Below, in pieces: positions 1 through 9,646 of a DNA stretch of 64,000 bases. Every line of letters begins with the position of its first letter. Position 1 is the first letter of the stretch. The stretch comes from Egibacteraceae bacterium (GTDB taxonomy: Bacteria; Actinomycetota; Nitriliruptoria; Euzebyales; Egibacteraceae). The stretch lies in the NCBI GenBank assembly GCA_030446745.1, contig JAUJMS010000008.1, forward strand, positions 1 to 64,000, given 5' to 3'. Position numbers and translations under genes: made by a program. The notes below the pieces were generated by a model. It searched no databases, was not told the origin of the DNA, and saw nothing but the letters and a program-made list of their open reading frames with translations.

Positions 1-209
1 AGCGCCGCATCATCCAGTCGCCCGAGCCGGAGCCCGTCGACCTGCTCGCCGTGGCGGGGTCGAGCGTCGCGCAGCGGGCGCTGCCGGCGGCGCTGGTCGT
101 CGTGCTCGTCCTGCTCGCGGCCAGCACCGGGATCGCCAAGCGCTGGGCACTCGCGTTGGTGGGCGCCGCGCTCGTCGCGGGGATCGCCAAGCCGAAATCG
201 CAGGACTGA
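1..209 (+). CDS. C-terminal end of a membrane protein (5' end outside window)
   Basis: An open frame enters from the left edge (codons in phase from base 3) and stops with TGA at 207-209. The roughly 68 visible residues start with a charged, proline-rich linker. They contain two hydrophobic segments, one rich in Ala/Leu/Val after ALPAALVV and one after KRWALAL, separated by a short basic loop, and end in a Lys-rich tail. This is the usual look of the last two transmembrane helices of an integral membrane protein. The family cannot be named from this fragment. Confidence 0.6.
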   Translation, partial: RRIIQSPEPEPVDLLAVAGSSVAQRALPAALVVVLVLLAASTGIAKRWALALVGAALVAGIAKPKSQD

Positions 210-233
210 AGGGCCCGGCGCAGCGTGGCACCC

Positions 234-249
234 GGCTGGTGACCCAGCC
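234..249. terminator. short perfect hairpin after the first gene
   Basis: GGCTGG (234-239) and CCAGCC (244-249) form a perfect 6-bp stem with a TGAC loop, 25 bases after the stop of the left-edge gene. There is no U-tract, so it could be an actinobacterial L-shaped terminator or chance in GC-rich DNA. The rest of the 210-363 gap shows nothing recognisable. Confidence 0.25.
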
Positions 250-363
250 CCGGCTACCGGCCGCGGGTCGAACCCGGCGAGCTCGGCGCGCTCGACAGCA
301 GGTCCAACCCGCGGGCGTACGAACGGCGCGACTGGCCACCGCCGCGGTGACCCAGAGTTGGGC

Positions 364-1761
364 GTGGTGAGCCGCCGTGTTCACCCACCGCTGCAACCCC
401 GCGTCGTCCCCGGCCCGCGCGGTGGGGGTCGGGCGGGTCGGGCGGCCCCCCCGCGCGCGCGCGCACACGCGCGCCCGGGCCAGCGGGCGCTGGGGGGGGG
501 TACCGCTGTGGGGGCGGCGCCGGGGGTGGGGGCCCCCGCGGGACCGGCGGCGGCCGGCCACGACGGGCGGTGGCACGTGGTCGATCGCGTGACCCCCGGT
601 CGCGAGGGCGTCGGGGTCTCGGACGTGGCCGTGGGTGGCACCGGCCGGTTCGTCGCCTTCGTGGCGGGCGCAGCGCTGGTCGCCGCCGACCGCAACGAGC
701 AGACCGACGTCTACGTCCGCGACCGCAACACCGGTGATCTGGACCTCGTGAGCGTGTCGAGCGCCGGCCGCACTGGCAACGCTCCGGCGTCGTCTCCGGC
801 GCTCAGCGACAACGGACGGTTCGTCGCGTGGGTCAGCTCGGCGTCCGACATCGTCGCCGGCGACACCGCCGACACCTTGGACGTCTTCGTCCACGACCGC
901 GTCACCGACCGCACCGAGCGCGTCAGCGACGGTGCCGGTGGGCGGCAGCGGGGCGGCAACTTCTTGCCCGCCATCAGCGGCGACGGACGGTTCGTGGCCT
1001 TCCACAGCTTCCGCGGCGACGACGAGGACGGCTTCGACACGGTGCTCGACGTCGTGGTCCACGACCGCGACGACGCCAGCAGCGTCCGCATCCCGGGGCT
1101 TGGCATCCGCGGCACGCGGGCCGACGTCGGGCTGGACATCAGCGACGACGGACGGTTCTTGGCGTTCGCGTCCGAAGGCGCACTGGTCCCGGGTGACACC
1201 AACGGCGTCCTCGACGTCTTCGTCCGCAACGTGGCGACGGGGGCAACCCTGCGCGCGAGCGTGGGCGCGACCGGCGACCAAGGGGCGCTACCGAGCAACC
1301 GTCCGTCGCTGAACAGCGACGGCAGCGTCGTCGCGTTCGCGTCGCGCGCGACCAACCTCGTCGCCGGCGACCGAAACAACCGCCGCGACATCTTCGTCAA
1401 GAACCTCGCCACGGGCAGGGTCTCGCGGGCGAGCGTCGCCAGCGACGGCAGCGAGGCGAACGAGCGCAGCACCGGCCCGTCGCTCAGCGCGGACGGCGCG
1501 CGGGTGGCGTTCCAGTCTCCAGCGACGAACCTCGTGCGGGGGGACACCAACGCCAAGCGCGACGTCTTCGTGCACGACGTTGCGTCGGGCGACACGGTCC
1601 GCGCGAGCGTCGCCCGTGACGGCACGCAGGGCAACCGCCCGAGCCGGGCGCCCGCGCTCGCGGCCGACGGTCAGTCCGTCGCGTTCCTGTCGCTGGCCGA
1701 GACGCTCGTCGACGGCGACTCGGGGCGCAGCCCCGACGCGTTCGTCGCCAAGGCGCCGTAG
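364..1761 (+). CDS. seven-repeat TolB/PD40-like beta-propeller protein
   Basis: The protein is built from seven consecutive repeats of about 55-60 residues. Each has a core like DGRFVAFAS followed by LVxGDTN, a DVFVHD strand and an RxS(V) end. Seven WD40/PD40-like blades would close one complete beta-propeller, probably a secreted or surface binding domain. The start is uncertain. GTG at 364 is used here, but residues 1 to about 50 are low-complexity Ala/Gly/Arg, no signal peptide is visible, and the DNA at 430-545 is full of G and C runs that may hide errors. GTG at 508 is an alternative. The substrate is unknown. Confidence 0.7.
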   Translation: MVSRRVHPPLQPRVVPGPRGGGRAGRAAPPRARAHARPGQRALGGGTAVGAAPGVGAPAGPAAAGHDGRWHVVDRVTPGREGVGVSDVAVGGTGRFVAFVAGAALVAADRNEQTDVYVRDRNTGDLDLVSVSSAGRTGNAPASSPALSDNGRFVAWVSSASDIVAGDTADTLDVFVHDRVTDRTERVSDGAGGRQRGGNFLPAISGDGRFVAFHSFRGDDEDGFDTVLDVVVHDRDDASSVRIPGLGIRGTRADVGLDISDDGRFLAFASEGALVPGDTNGVLDVFVRNVATGATLRASVGATGDQGALPSNRPSLNSDGSVVAFASRATNLVAGDRNNRRDIFVKNLATGRVSRASVASDGSEANERSTGPSLSADGARVAFQSPATNLVRGDTNAKRDVFVHDVASGDTVRASVARDGTQGNRPSRAPALAADGQSVAFLSLAETLVDGDSGRSPDAFVAKAP

Positions 1762-1780
1762 CGGCCCGCCGGCGCCAGCG

Positions 1781-2203
1781 GTGACGATCGATCCCTCCGA
1801 CCCCGCCACCTTCGTGGCGGCGATGCCCTTCGCGCAGGCGAGCGGCGTCGAGATGCTCCGCGCGGAGCCGGCCGAAGTCGTCGGCCGGCTCGCGTGGAGC
1901 AGCGAGCGCTGCACCGTCGGAGGGGTGCTGCACGGCGGGGCACTGATGACCCTGGCGGACAGCGTCGGGGCGGTCTGCGCCTTTCTCAACCTGCCCGCCG
2001 GCGCGACGACGAGCACCACGACGTCGTCGACGTGCTTCCTCGCGGCCGTCCGCGCTGGTGAGGTGACCGCGGTCAGCCGCCCGTTGCAGGTCGGGCGGAC
2101 GGTCGTCGTCGTGCGGACCGAGCTGTTCGACGTGGACGACCGCCTGGTCGCCCACGTCGTCCAGACGCAGTCGGTCCGCCCTGCCGCCCCCGCCCCTCGG
2201 TAG
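1781..2203 (+). CDS. PaaI-type hotdog thioesterase
   Basis: A 140-residue protein from a GTG at 1781, 19 bases after the propeller gene. It has the 4HBT/PaaI hotdog pattern: an early acidic N-terminal region, then GGVLHGGALMTLADS around residues 46-60, which is the glycine-rich helix that normally carries the catalytic Asn/Asp-Gly pairs. Family members hydrolyse acyl-CoA thioesters, often aromatic or phenylacetyl-type CoAs. The aromatic genes at 7.6-14.7 kb make such a substrate possible, but nothing here fixes it. It ends 4 bases before the convergent stop of the next gene. Confidence 0.8.
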   Translation: MTIDPSDPATFVAAMPFAQASGVEMLRAEPAEVVGRLAWSSERCTVGGVLHGGALMTLADSVGAVCAFLNLPAGATTSTTTSSTCFLAAVRAGEVTAVSRPLQVGRTVVVVRTELFDVDDRLVAHVVQTQSVRPAAPAPR

Positions 2204-2207
2204 CGGC

Positions 2208-2975
2208 CTAGAAGAAGCGCAGCTTCGCGGCCATCTCGGCGGCGAACGCCATGATCACCGCGAGGTAGAAATAGCCGGTGGCGGCCTGGATCGAGCGGCC
2301 GCCCTCGGAGGCGAGCTTCCACACGAACGGGGCGATGAGCGCGCAGATGGCGGTGAACCCGCCGGCGATGAGCAGCGTGAAGTCGGGGACGCGCAGCAGC
2401 GGGGACAGGTTCGCGACGTCGGGCACGGGGTTGCGCGCCGACAGCGCCGCGCCGATCGCCGCCGCGACGACGCCGGCGCCGTACAACCAGGCGCTGCGGA
2501 TCATGTGGCGGTTCGTCAGGCGGCGCTCGACGAGGTACCAGTGGCCGAGCAGCAGGCCGTACAGCGTCGAGCCGAGGAACAGCGCCCCGGCGGCGAGCTC
2601 GGCGACGGCGAGCCCCGGGGCGCGCTCGCGGACAGGCGCGAACAGCACGAGCGCCACGACGCCCGCCGCCGTCGCCGCCAGCCCGGCGAGTCGCGACAGC
2701 CGCTCCTGGCGCGCCAGCAGCAGCAGCTGCCACACGACGGCCAACCCGGTGAACGCCCCCAACGCGACGACCGCGCGGCCGGTCACCGGGGCGGGCGCGG
2801 TCTCGGCGGCGGTGATCGCCCATGCCCCCGCGGCGCACAGCGCGATCGTGGTGCCGGTGAGCAGGAAGAAGCCGCGTCGCACGACGCCCCACACGCCGCT
2901 GCCCCACAACAGCACCGCCCCGCCGACGGCGGTTTCGAGCAGGATGATCGCCATGACACCGGTGGCGCCGGTCAT
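2208..2975 (-). CDS. multi-spanning membrane protein of unknown function
   Basis: A 255-residue protein whose ATG at 2975 is preceded by a good AAGGAG about 9 bases upstream. It has about seven hydrophobic segments: near the N-terminus (MAIILLETAVGGAVLLWG), then about 30-50, 60-75, 85-100, 120-140, 160-180, 195-220 and the C-terminal helix. They are joined by short loops, with a conserved-looking YLVERRLTNRHM loop near the middle. I do not recognise the family. It is divergent from the FlK-like gene across an 87-bp gap that must hold both promoters. Confidence 0.7.
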   Translation of the reverse strand: MTGATGVMAIILLETAVGGAVLLWGSGVWGVVRRGFFLLTGTTIALCAAGAWAITAAETAPAPVTGRAVVALGAFTGLAVVWQLLLLARQERLSRLAGLAATAAGVVALVLFAPVRERAPGLAVAELAAGALFLGSTLYGLLLGHWYLVERRLTNRHMIRSAWLYGAGVVAAAIGAALSARNPVPDVANLSPLLRVPDFTLLIAGGFTAICALIAPFVWKLASEGGRSIQAATGYFYLAVIMAFAAEMAAKLRFF

Positions 2976-3062
2976 GCGGGCAGACTCCTTGCGGGCAGGC
3001 GTCGGGGGCGCCGCCCATAGTGCCGCACGCCGTGTCGCACCGGCCCACGAGACGACGCAGGC

Positions 3063-3434
3063 GTGAAGCTGGAGCCAGGACTGCGCGCGACGGTGTCGCT
3101 GACCGTCGGCGACGCCGACACGGCGGTCGCGCTGCGCTCGGGCGACGTGGCGGTGCTCGCCACGCCCCGCGTGGTGGCGCTCGCCGAGCAGGCCGCCGTC
3201 GCCGCCGTGCGCCCCGCGCTTCCGGCGGACCACACCAGCGTCGGCACGCGCGTCGAGCTCGACCACCTCGCGCCGAGCCGCGTCGGCGCCACGGTCACCG
3301 CGACCGCCGAGCTGCTCGCCGTCGAGGGGCGGCGCCTGGAGTTCGCCGTGGTGGTGCGCGACGGCGACACGGAGGTCGCGCGGGGGCGCCACACCCGCGC
3401 CGTCGTGGACCGGGCCCGCTTCGCGGCGGGGTGA
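3063..3434 (+). CDS. FlK-like (fluoroacetyl-CoA thioesterase family) hotdog thioesterase
   Basis: A 123-residue single hotdog domain from GTG 3063. The profile fits the FlK family, including GLRATVSLTV near the N-terminus, SGDVAVLATPRVVALAEQAA, and HTSVGTRVELDHLAP. The FlK catalytic triad Thr/Glu/His is matched by T34, E42 and H67. Most chromosomal relatives are broad acyl-CoA thioesterases and not fluoroacetate-resistance enzymes, so the substrate is open. It ends 6 bases from the convergent end of pepA. Confidence 0.8.
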   Translation: MKLEPGLRATVSLTVGDADTAVALRSGDVAVLATPRVVALAEQAAVAAVRPALPADHTSVGTRVELDHLAPSRVGATVTATAELLAVEGRRLEFAVVVRDGDTEVARGRHTRAVVDRARFAAG

Positions 3435-3440
3435 TCAGGG

Positions 3441-4952
3441 TCAGGGGGCGCTGCGGGACTGGAGCAGGCGCACGAGGGTGCGCACGCCCATGCCGGTGGC
3501 GCCCTTGGGCGTGTACCAGCCGTCGCCGTCCTCGCTGAAGGCGGGGCCGGCGATGTCCAGATGCGCCCACGGCACGTCGCCGACGAAGCGCTGGAGGTAC
3601 AGACCGGCGACGAGGGTTCCGGCCTGCATCGGCCGGCCGATGTTGCGCAGGTCGGCGACCTCGGACTTGAGGTGCTCGTCGTACTCGGGCGGCAGGGGCA
3701 GGTGCCACACCTGTTCCCCAGCCGCGGTCGCCGCGGTGCGGATCTCGTCGACGAGGGCGTCGTCGTTGCCCATCAGCCCCGCGATGCGCTGGCCGAGCGC
3801 GACGATCTGCGCCCCGGTGAGCGTCGCCACGTCGATCATCGCGTCGGGCGCTGACTCGGCGCCGTAGGCGAGCGCGTCGGCGAGGACCAGACGGCCCTCC
3901 GCGTCGGTGTTCATCACCTCGACCGTCGTGCCGCCGCGGTGGGTGAGCACGTCTGAGACGCGGGTCGCCTCGCCCGACGGCATGTTCTCGGCGAGCGCGA
4001 GGAGCCCGGTGACCTTGACGGTCACGCCGAGCTCGCGCAGCGCCGACATCGTGCCGACGACGGCCGCCGCCCCGCTCATGTCGGACTTCATGGTGTTCAT
4101 CGACGCCGACGGCTTGAGCGACAGGCCACCGGAGTCGAACGTGATGCCCTTGCCGACGAGCACGACGTGGCCGGTCGCGCCCTCGGGCTCGTAGGTCAGC
4201 TCGACCAGGCGCGGCGGCGCGCTCGACCCGCGCCCCACGCCGATGATCCCGCCGAAGCCGCCCTCGGCCAGCGCGGCCTCGTCGAGGACGCGCACGCCGA
4301 GCCCGGCCTCACCGGCGAGCTGTGCGACCCGGTCGGCCAGCGCCGGGGGACGCTTGTCCTGCGGGGGCGTGTTCACGAGGTCGCGGGTGAGCGACGTCGC
4401 GCGGACGACCGCCGCGCCGGCGGCGACGCCCTGCTGGACCTTCTCGGCGTCGAGCCCGTCACCGGCGAGGACGACGACGCCGGTCAGCGACGGCAGGTCG
4501 TTGGCCTTGGTGCGGTACGCCGTGAAGGCGTACGCGCCCAGACCGGCGCCCTCGGCCACCGCCTGCGCGCGCTCCGCCGCGCCGCCCTCGGCCGGCAGGT
4601 CACCGGGGACCACGACGGCGAGCGTCGCGTCCTTCGTCGCGTTGCGGGCCGCCGCTCCGGCGCCCCGGCGCAGGGTCTCGAGCGTGACCTTGTCCGCGGG
4701 GCCCAGCCCGACGACGAGCAGCAGCCCCGCCGCGGCGCGACCACGCGTCGGGATGCGCGCGACCGCGGCGAGGTTGCCCTCGAAGCGGATGGCCGCGAGC
4801 TCCGCCGCCAGGTCAACGTCCAGCGGGGCGGCCAGTGCCAGGGCGTCGGCGCCGAGCTTGACCGCCCCGTCGCCGCCCTTGGCGGCGAACACCGCCACGA
4901 CGTCTGCCTCGACCTCGGCGGCTGACTGCTGGGCGACCGTGATGTCGGGCAC
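3441..4952 (-). CDS. pepA: leucyl aminopeptidase, M17 family
   Basis: Cytosolic two-metal aminopeptidase that removes N-terminal residues in peptide turnover. The 503-residue length is typical. The C-terminal catalytic domain shows all hallmarks: metal ligands K268, D273, D291, D350 and E352, with D350/E352 inside the signature NTDAEGRL (348-355), and catalytic K280 and R354. The GTG start at 4952 was chosen because AGGAG lies 5 bases upstream. An ATG 69 bases further up overlaps the divergent cupin gene. The N-terminal domain (about 1-165) is divergent, as is normal for the family. Confidence 0.96.
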   Translation of the reverse strand: MPDITVAQQSAAEVEADVVAVFAAKGGDGAVKLGADALALAAPLDVDLAAELAAIRFEGNLAAVARIPTRGRAAAGLLLVVGLGPADKVTLETLRRGAGAAARNATKDATLAVVVPGDLPAEGGAAERAQAVAEGAGLGAYAFTAYRTKANDLPSLTGVVVLAGDGLDAEKVQQGVAAGAAVVRATSLTRDLVNTPPQDKRPPALADRVAQLAGEAGLGVRVLDEAALAEGGFGGIIGVGRGSSAPPRLVELTYEPEGATGHVVLVGKGITFDSGGLSLKPSASMNTMKSDMSGAAAVVGTMSALRELGVTVKVTGLLALAENMPSGEATRVSDVLTHRGGTTVEVMNTDAEGRLVLADALAYGAESAPDAMIDVATLTGAQIVALGQRIAGLMGNDDALVDEIRTAATAAGEQVWHLPLPPEYDEHLKSEVADLRNIGRPMQAGTLVAGLYLQRFVGDVPWAHLDIAGPAFSEDGDGWYTPKGATGMGVRTLVRLLQSRSAP

Positions 4953-5019
4953 GCGGGCTCCTGTCGCGACGGGGCGCAGGAGTCTAGCGACGCCGTCCCG
5001 CCCGTAGACTCGCGCGGCC

Positions 5020-5466
5020 ATGGAGGTGTTCGAGCCGGTCGCGGTGGACCTGCGCCACTACGTCGACTTCGACCTCGCCGCGGCGGCGGGGCGGCGGGTG
5101 TTCACCACCGACGTCGTCGCCGTCGACCTGCTGTGCCTCGAACCGGGTCAGCTCGTCGAGGCGCGGACCCTGCCTGGCGCCGACGTCATCTACACCGTGC
5201 TGGGCGGGCGGGCGTGGGTGGTGACCGACGAGGCCGAGGTGACGCTCGAGCCGCTGCAGGCCGTCGTCGTGCCCGCGGGAGTCCCGCACGGGTTGCGCAA
5301 CGACGCGGCGGACCCGCTGATCGTGCAGGTCGTCGTCAGCCCGCCCGACGAGATGCCGTCCTCGGTCGCCGGCCCCGTCCCGCAACCGGAGCAGGATTCG
5401 GCGGAGCCGGCGGCCGAGCGGGGCCCAGGGCTGCTCGACCGGCTGCGGCGCACGCTGGGCGGATAG
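5020..5466 (+). CDS. cupin-domain protein
   Basis: A 148-residue protein with one cupin barrel. Motif 1 is degenerate (GADVIYTVLGGRAWVVTDE, residues 49-67, lacking the usual HxH). Motif 2 is VVVPAGVPHGLRN (around 85-97), with one conserved His. An acidic, Pro-rich linker and a short basic helix (LLDRLRRTL) close the protein. Single-domain cupins of this sort bind a metal or small ligand, but no function can be assigned. The missing motif-1 histidines argue against a classical metal dioxygenase. Confidence 0.75.
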   Translation: MEVFEPVAVDLRHYVDFDLAAAAGRRVFTTDVVAVDLLCLEPGQLVEARTLPGADVIYTVLGGRAWVVTDEAEVTLEPLQAVVVPAGVPHGLRNDAADPLIVQVVVSPPDEMPSSVAGPVPQPEQDSAEPAAERGPGLLDRLRRTLGG

Positions 5467-5492
5467 CGCGCCGCTGGGCTAGCATCGCGCGC

Positions 5493-5580
5493 ACGCCGGG
5501 GGAGCCCGCCACGGGCTGAGAGTGCGGACACGGCCGCAGACCCCACGAACCTGAACCGGTTGATACCGGCGGAGGGAGTG
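5493..5580 (+). promoter_or_regulatory. TPP riboswitch (THI element)
   Basis: The leader carries the full conserved THI core: GGGGAGCCC and GGGCTGAGAG (5499-5522), then ACCC with CACGAACCTGAACCGG (5540-5559), then TGATACCGGCGGAGGGAG. These are the CUGAGA pyrimidine-binding and GAACCUGA...CCGGCG pyrophosphate-binding parts of the TPP aptamer. The 3' edge, GGAGGGAG (5571-5578), is also the Shine-Dalgarno of the symporter ATG at 5585. TPP binding would therefore mask the ribosome site, which points to translational repression when thiamine pyrophosphate is plentiful. Confidence 0.95.
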
Positions 5581-5584
5581 CGTC

Positions 5585-7021
5585 ATGGTCGCTGGAACCG
5601 TCACCCTGCTCGTCGTGCTCGTCACGCTCGCGGTGTTCGTCGCGGTCGGCGTGCGGGCCCACCGACGGGGCGCCGACGTCGAGGACTTCGTCGTCGCCCG
5701 CAACAGCCAGAACAGCCTCACGCTCGGCTTGTCGCTTCTGGCCGCCGGCATGGGCGCGTGGATCCTGTTCGCCCCGCCGGAGGTCGGCGCCGGCGTCGGG
5801 GCGGTCGCCGTCACCGGCTATGCGCTCGGCTGCGCGGCGCCGCTGCTCGTCTTCGGGGTGCTCGGGCCGCGGATCCGCGCGGTGCTGCCGGCCGGCCACA
5901 GCCTTCCGGAGTTCGTCCGGCTGCGGTTCGGCCGAACGTTCCACGCCTACGTCGTCGGCATCTCGATCCTGTACATGCTGTTCTTCGTCACCGCGGAGCT
6001 GACCGCCGTCCACGGCGTCACGGCGATCCTGTCGGGACTCGACCCGCGGATCGCCGTCGTCGCCGTGGCCGTCGCGACGTTGGCGTACACGACCTACGGG
6101 GGACTACGCGCGTCGCTGCGCACCGACCGGTTCCAGGCGTGGTTGATCCTCGCGCTGCTGACCGCCGCCGTCGCGGTGATCGCCACCGCGCTGCCCCGCG
6201 GCGGCGCGATCACGGCAGGGGCGGCGTCGGCGCCGGTGCTGCGCGTCGACCGGCTGGGGATCGAGGTGGCGCTCACGCTCATCATCGCGGTGACCGCGGC
6301 GAACATGTTCCACCAGGGCTACTGGCAGCGGGTGTGGGCCGCGCGCGACAGCCGGACGCTGAGCCGCGGTGTCGCCCTCGGCATCGCCACGACGGTCCCG
6401 GTCGTGGCCGCCGTCGGTGCGCTGGGCATCCTCGCCGCCCGCTCCGGCGCCGACCTCGGCACCCCGCCCGTGCCGTTCTTCGCGTTGCTCAGCGGTCTGC
6501 CGGCGTGGGTCGGCATCGGCGTGCTCGTGCTCGCCGTGGCGCTCGTCGCGTCGTCGGTCGACACCCTCGAGACGGGGCTCGCGTCGTTGGTGACCGTCGA
6601 GCGCCCGACGACGTCGCTGCGCGGCGCGCGGCTGATCACCGTGGTCTTGATGCTGCCGGCCGTCGCCGTGGCGCTGCAGGGGTACTCGGTGCTGCGGCTG
6701 TTTCTCATCGCGGACCTGCTGTGCGCCGCGACCGTCGTGCCGGCGCTCGCGAGCCTGTGGCGGCGCGCGACGCCCGCCGGCGCGCTGGCAGGCGCGGTCG
6801 CCGGGTTGCTCGGCGCGGTCGTCGCCGGAGCGCTGGCCGGCGGGTCGGTGCTTGACGGGCTGCAGCGCGCGACCTTCCCCGGGGCGATCCCGACGCTGCC
6901 GCCGTTTCTCGGCGCGGTGCTCGCCTCGGCAGCCGTCACCGTCGGCGTGTCGCTGCTCGGCCGGCAGGTCACCGACCTCGAAGCCGTCGGCGCACGGGTG
7001 CCGGCGCTGTCGGGCGGCTGA
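5585..7021 (+). CDS. sodium:solute symporter (SSS family), TPP-regulated, putative thiamine or precursor importer
   Basis: A 478-residue integral membrane protein with 12-13 hydrophobic segments. It has the SSS hallmarks: an early region around RGADVEDFVVARNSQN and SLLAAGMGAW (residues 28-60), the YTTYGGLRASLRTDRFQA segment (about 163-180), and GYWQRVWAARD after a long helix. SSS carriers use the Na+ gradient to import solutes. Its only visible control is the TPP riboswitch 5 bases upstream, so the likely cargo is thiamine, HMP, thiazole or a related precursor. That cargo is inferred from regulation, not from the protein sequence. Confidence 0.88.
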   Translation: MVAGTVTLLVVLVTLAVFVAVGVRAHRRGADVEDFVVARNSQNSLTLGLSLLAAGMGAWILFAPPEVGAGVGAVAVTGYALGCAAPLLVFGVLGPRIRAVLPAGHSLPEFVRLRFGRTFHAYVVGISILYMLFFVTAELTAVHGVTAILSGLDPRIAVVAVAVATLAYTTYGGLRASLRTDRFQAWLILALLTAAVAVIATALPRGGAITAGAASAPVLRVDRLGIEVALTLIIAVTAANMFHQGYWQRVWAARDSRTLSRGVALGIATTVPVVAAVGALGILAARSGADLGTPPVPFFALLSGLPAWVGIGVLVLAVALVASSVDTLETGLASLVTVERPTTSLRGARLITVVLMLPAVAVALQGYSVLRLFLIADLLCAATVVPALASLWRRATPAGALAGAVAGLLGAVVAGALAGGSVLDGLQRATFPGAIPTLPPFLGAVLASAAVTVGVSLLGRQVTDLEAVGARVPALSGG

Positions 7022-7050
7022 CCGCGAGTCGCGCCCCGGCGGCGCCCCGG

Positions 7051-7577
7051 CTACTCCTCGGGGCGCGGCACGACCTCGAAGGTCCCGGCGAGCCGGCCGT
7101 CGGGCAGCACGAGGGTCAACGTGCCGGAGTAGCGCCGCCCCGTCTCGAGCGTGTTCAGCGTCAGCGACCCGCCGGTCGCGCGGATGCGCCGCTGCCCCAC
7201 ACCGAGCTGCACGTCGACGACCGCCCCGTCGGTCACGTCGTCGCAGACAGCGCGCCGGCATGTCGACGTGACGACCGGGATCATGGTCCCCGCGCGAAGC
7301 GCGTCCGGGTTCTCCACGACGATGCCGAAGAACGCACCGTTGATGTCGCGGGAGAAGAAGCACAGGTCGGTGTCGGGGCCCTCGTTGACGTCGCAGTCAC
7401 CCAGCCGCAGGACCGGCGCCCCGTCCGACACCGCGTACTGGCGGCCGTCGACGACCCCGGACAGCGACAGCCCCGAGCGACCGTTGCGCGGGACGATGCC
7501 CGCGGGCCCGGGGCGGGTCCCCTCGGCGCCGCACGCGGCGAGGACCACGGCGAGCAGCGCGCCGAGAAGCGCTCGCC

Positions 7578-7581
<4 letters not shown>
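7051..7581 (-). CDS. predicted lipoprotein, unknown function
   Basis: A 176-residue protein from GTG 7581, which overlaps the thiolase stop by 4 bases (GTGA), so the two are translationally coupled. The N-terminus RRALLGALLAVVLAAC is a lipoprotein signal with a LAAC lipobox. The mature part has six cysteines (for example DCDVNEGPDTDLC and TCRRAVC) that may form disulfides, and ends in a beta-rich section (SLTLNTLETGRRYSGTL). This looks like a secreted beta-sandwich of a type common in actinobacteria. No named family is recognised, and its place behind a thiolase is unexplained. Confidence 0.7.
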
Positions 7582-8792
<1,211 letters not shown>

Positions 8793-8895
8793 CCGGCGAT
8801 GGTAGCGAGCGCTCGGCGCCGGCCACGGGTGTGAAGCGGCGGGTGCTCGGGCATTCCGTCATTCACCACTCACCCGTTGCTCGCCGGAGGCCGCC

Positions 8896-9513
8896 ATGGA
8901 CCCGCAGACCCTTCGCATCGTCATCATCGTCGCCGTCGTCGTTGTGGTGGTGCTGCTGGTCCTCGCGCTCGTGAAAGCCGCGCGCACCCGGCGTCAGCGC
9001 GAGCAGCTGCGGCAGCGCTACGGGCCCGAGTACGACCGCACAGTCCAGGCGCGTGGCAGCCAGCGCGCCGCCGTGCGCGACCTGCGTGGCCGCGAACAGG
9101 AGCGCGCAGAGCTGTCGCTGCGCGACCTCAACGAAGCCGACCGTGAGCTGGTCCGCCGGCACATGGCGACGCTGCAGTACCGCTTCGTCGAGGACCCCGC
9201 CGACGTGCTGCTCGAGACCGACCGGGTCGCCACCGAGGTGCTGCGCGCGAAGGGCTACCCCGTCGCGGAGGACCGCGACCGGGCGCTGCGGCTGTTCAGC
9301 GTCGACTACCCGCAGGAGGCCGGCGCGATCCGCGCGGTGATGGACCGCAGCTACGAAGGCGACGTGTCGCGCATGCGCGACACCTTCGTCGGAGTCCGCG
9401 CGGCGCTGCAGGAGATCGCCGGGATCAGCTACGTGCTCGGCGACGCGGCCGACTCGCCGTCGGACCTGCGCGGGCGCCAGCCCGACCCCGCGGTCGAGCG
9501 CGGCAGCGGTTGA
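8896..9513 (+). CDS. single-pass membrane-anchored protein, unknown function
   Basis: A 205-residue protein with one N-terminal transmembrane helix (about residues 8-27, almost all Val/Ile/Leu). A positively charged stretch follows (AARTRRQREQLRQRYGPEYD), then a helical, highly charged cytoplasmic domain. ATG 8896 is preceded by GGAGG. The PEYDRTV segment and the ELSLRDLNEADRE helix recur in actinobacterial proteins of unknown role. It sits between the divergent thiolase and paaX. I see no catalytic motif. Confidence 0.75.
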   Translation: MDPQTLRIVIIVAVVVVVVLLVLALVKAARTRRQREQLRQRYGPEYDRTVQARGSQRAAVRDLRGREQERAELSLRDLNEADRELVRRHMATLQYRFVEDPADVLLETDRVATEVLRAKGYPVAEDRDRALRLFSVDYPQEAGAIRAVMDRSYEGDVSRMRDTFVGVRAALQEIAGISYVLGDAADSPSDLRGRQPDPAVERGSG

Positions 9514-9526
9514 CCCGCGCCAGCGA

Positions 9527-9569
9527 TGTGTTACACGCCCGCGGCGTAACGCGGTAAACTCGTAACACG
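9527..9569 (+). promoter_or_regulatory. paaX promoter/operator region with inverted repeat
   Basis: An unusually AT-richer patch upstream of paaX. GTGTTAC (9528-9534) is an exact inverted match to GTAACAC (9562-9568), with a further half-site CGTAAC at 9545-9550 and a TAAACT possible -10 box at 9555-9560. A palindrome over a promoter ahead of a regulator gene suggests an operator, presumably for PaaX itself. The sequence differs from the E. coli PaaX site, so this is inference. Confidence 0.5.
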
Positions 9570-9646
9570 TCAGCGGCGCGCTCCCCCGCGCCCCTACCGC
9601 CGCACCACCGCCCGCGGCGACGCCGGAACCGGAAGGAGGGGATCGG

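Noticed and set aside
10-1281. Minus-strand 423-codon open frame opposite the propeller gene
   Set aside because: Its repeated motifs are only the mirror of the plus-strand repeats, and it has no independent family signal.
9481-9646. Search for tRNA, rRNA or CRISPR in this and other intergenic gaps
   Set aside because: No TTCGAxxC arm with matching acceptor stem, no rRNA block and no spaced direct repeats were found anywhere in the window.
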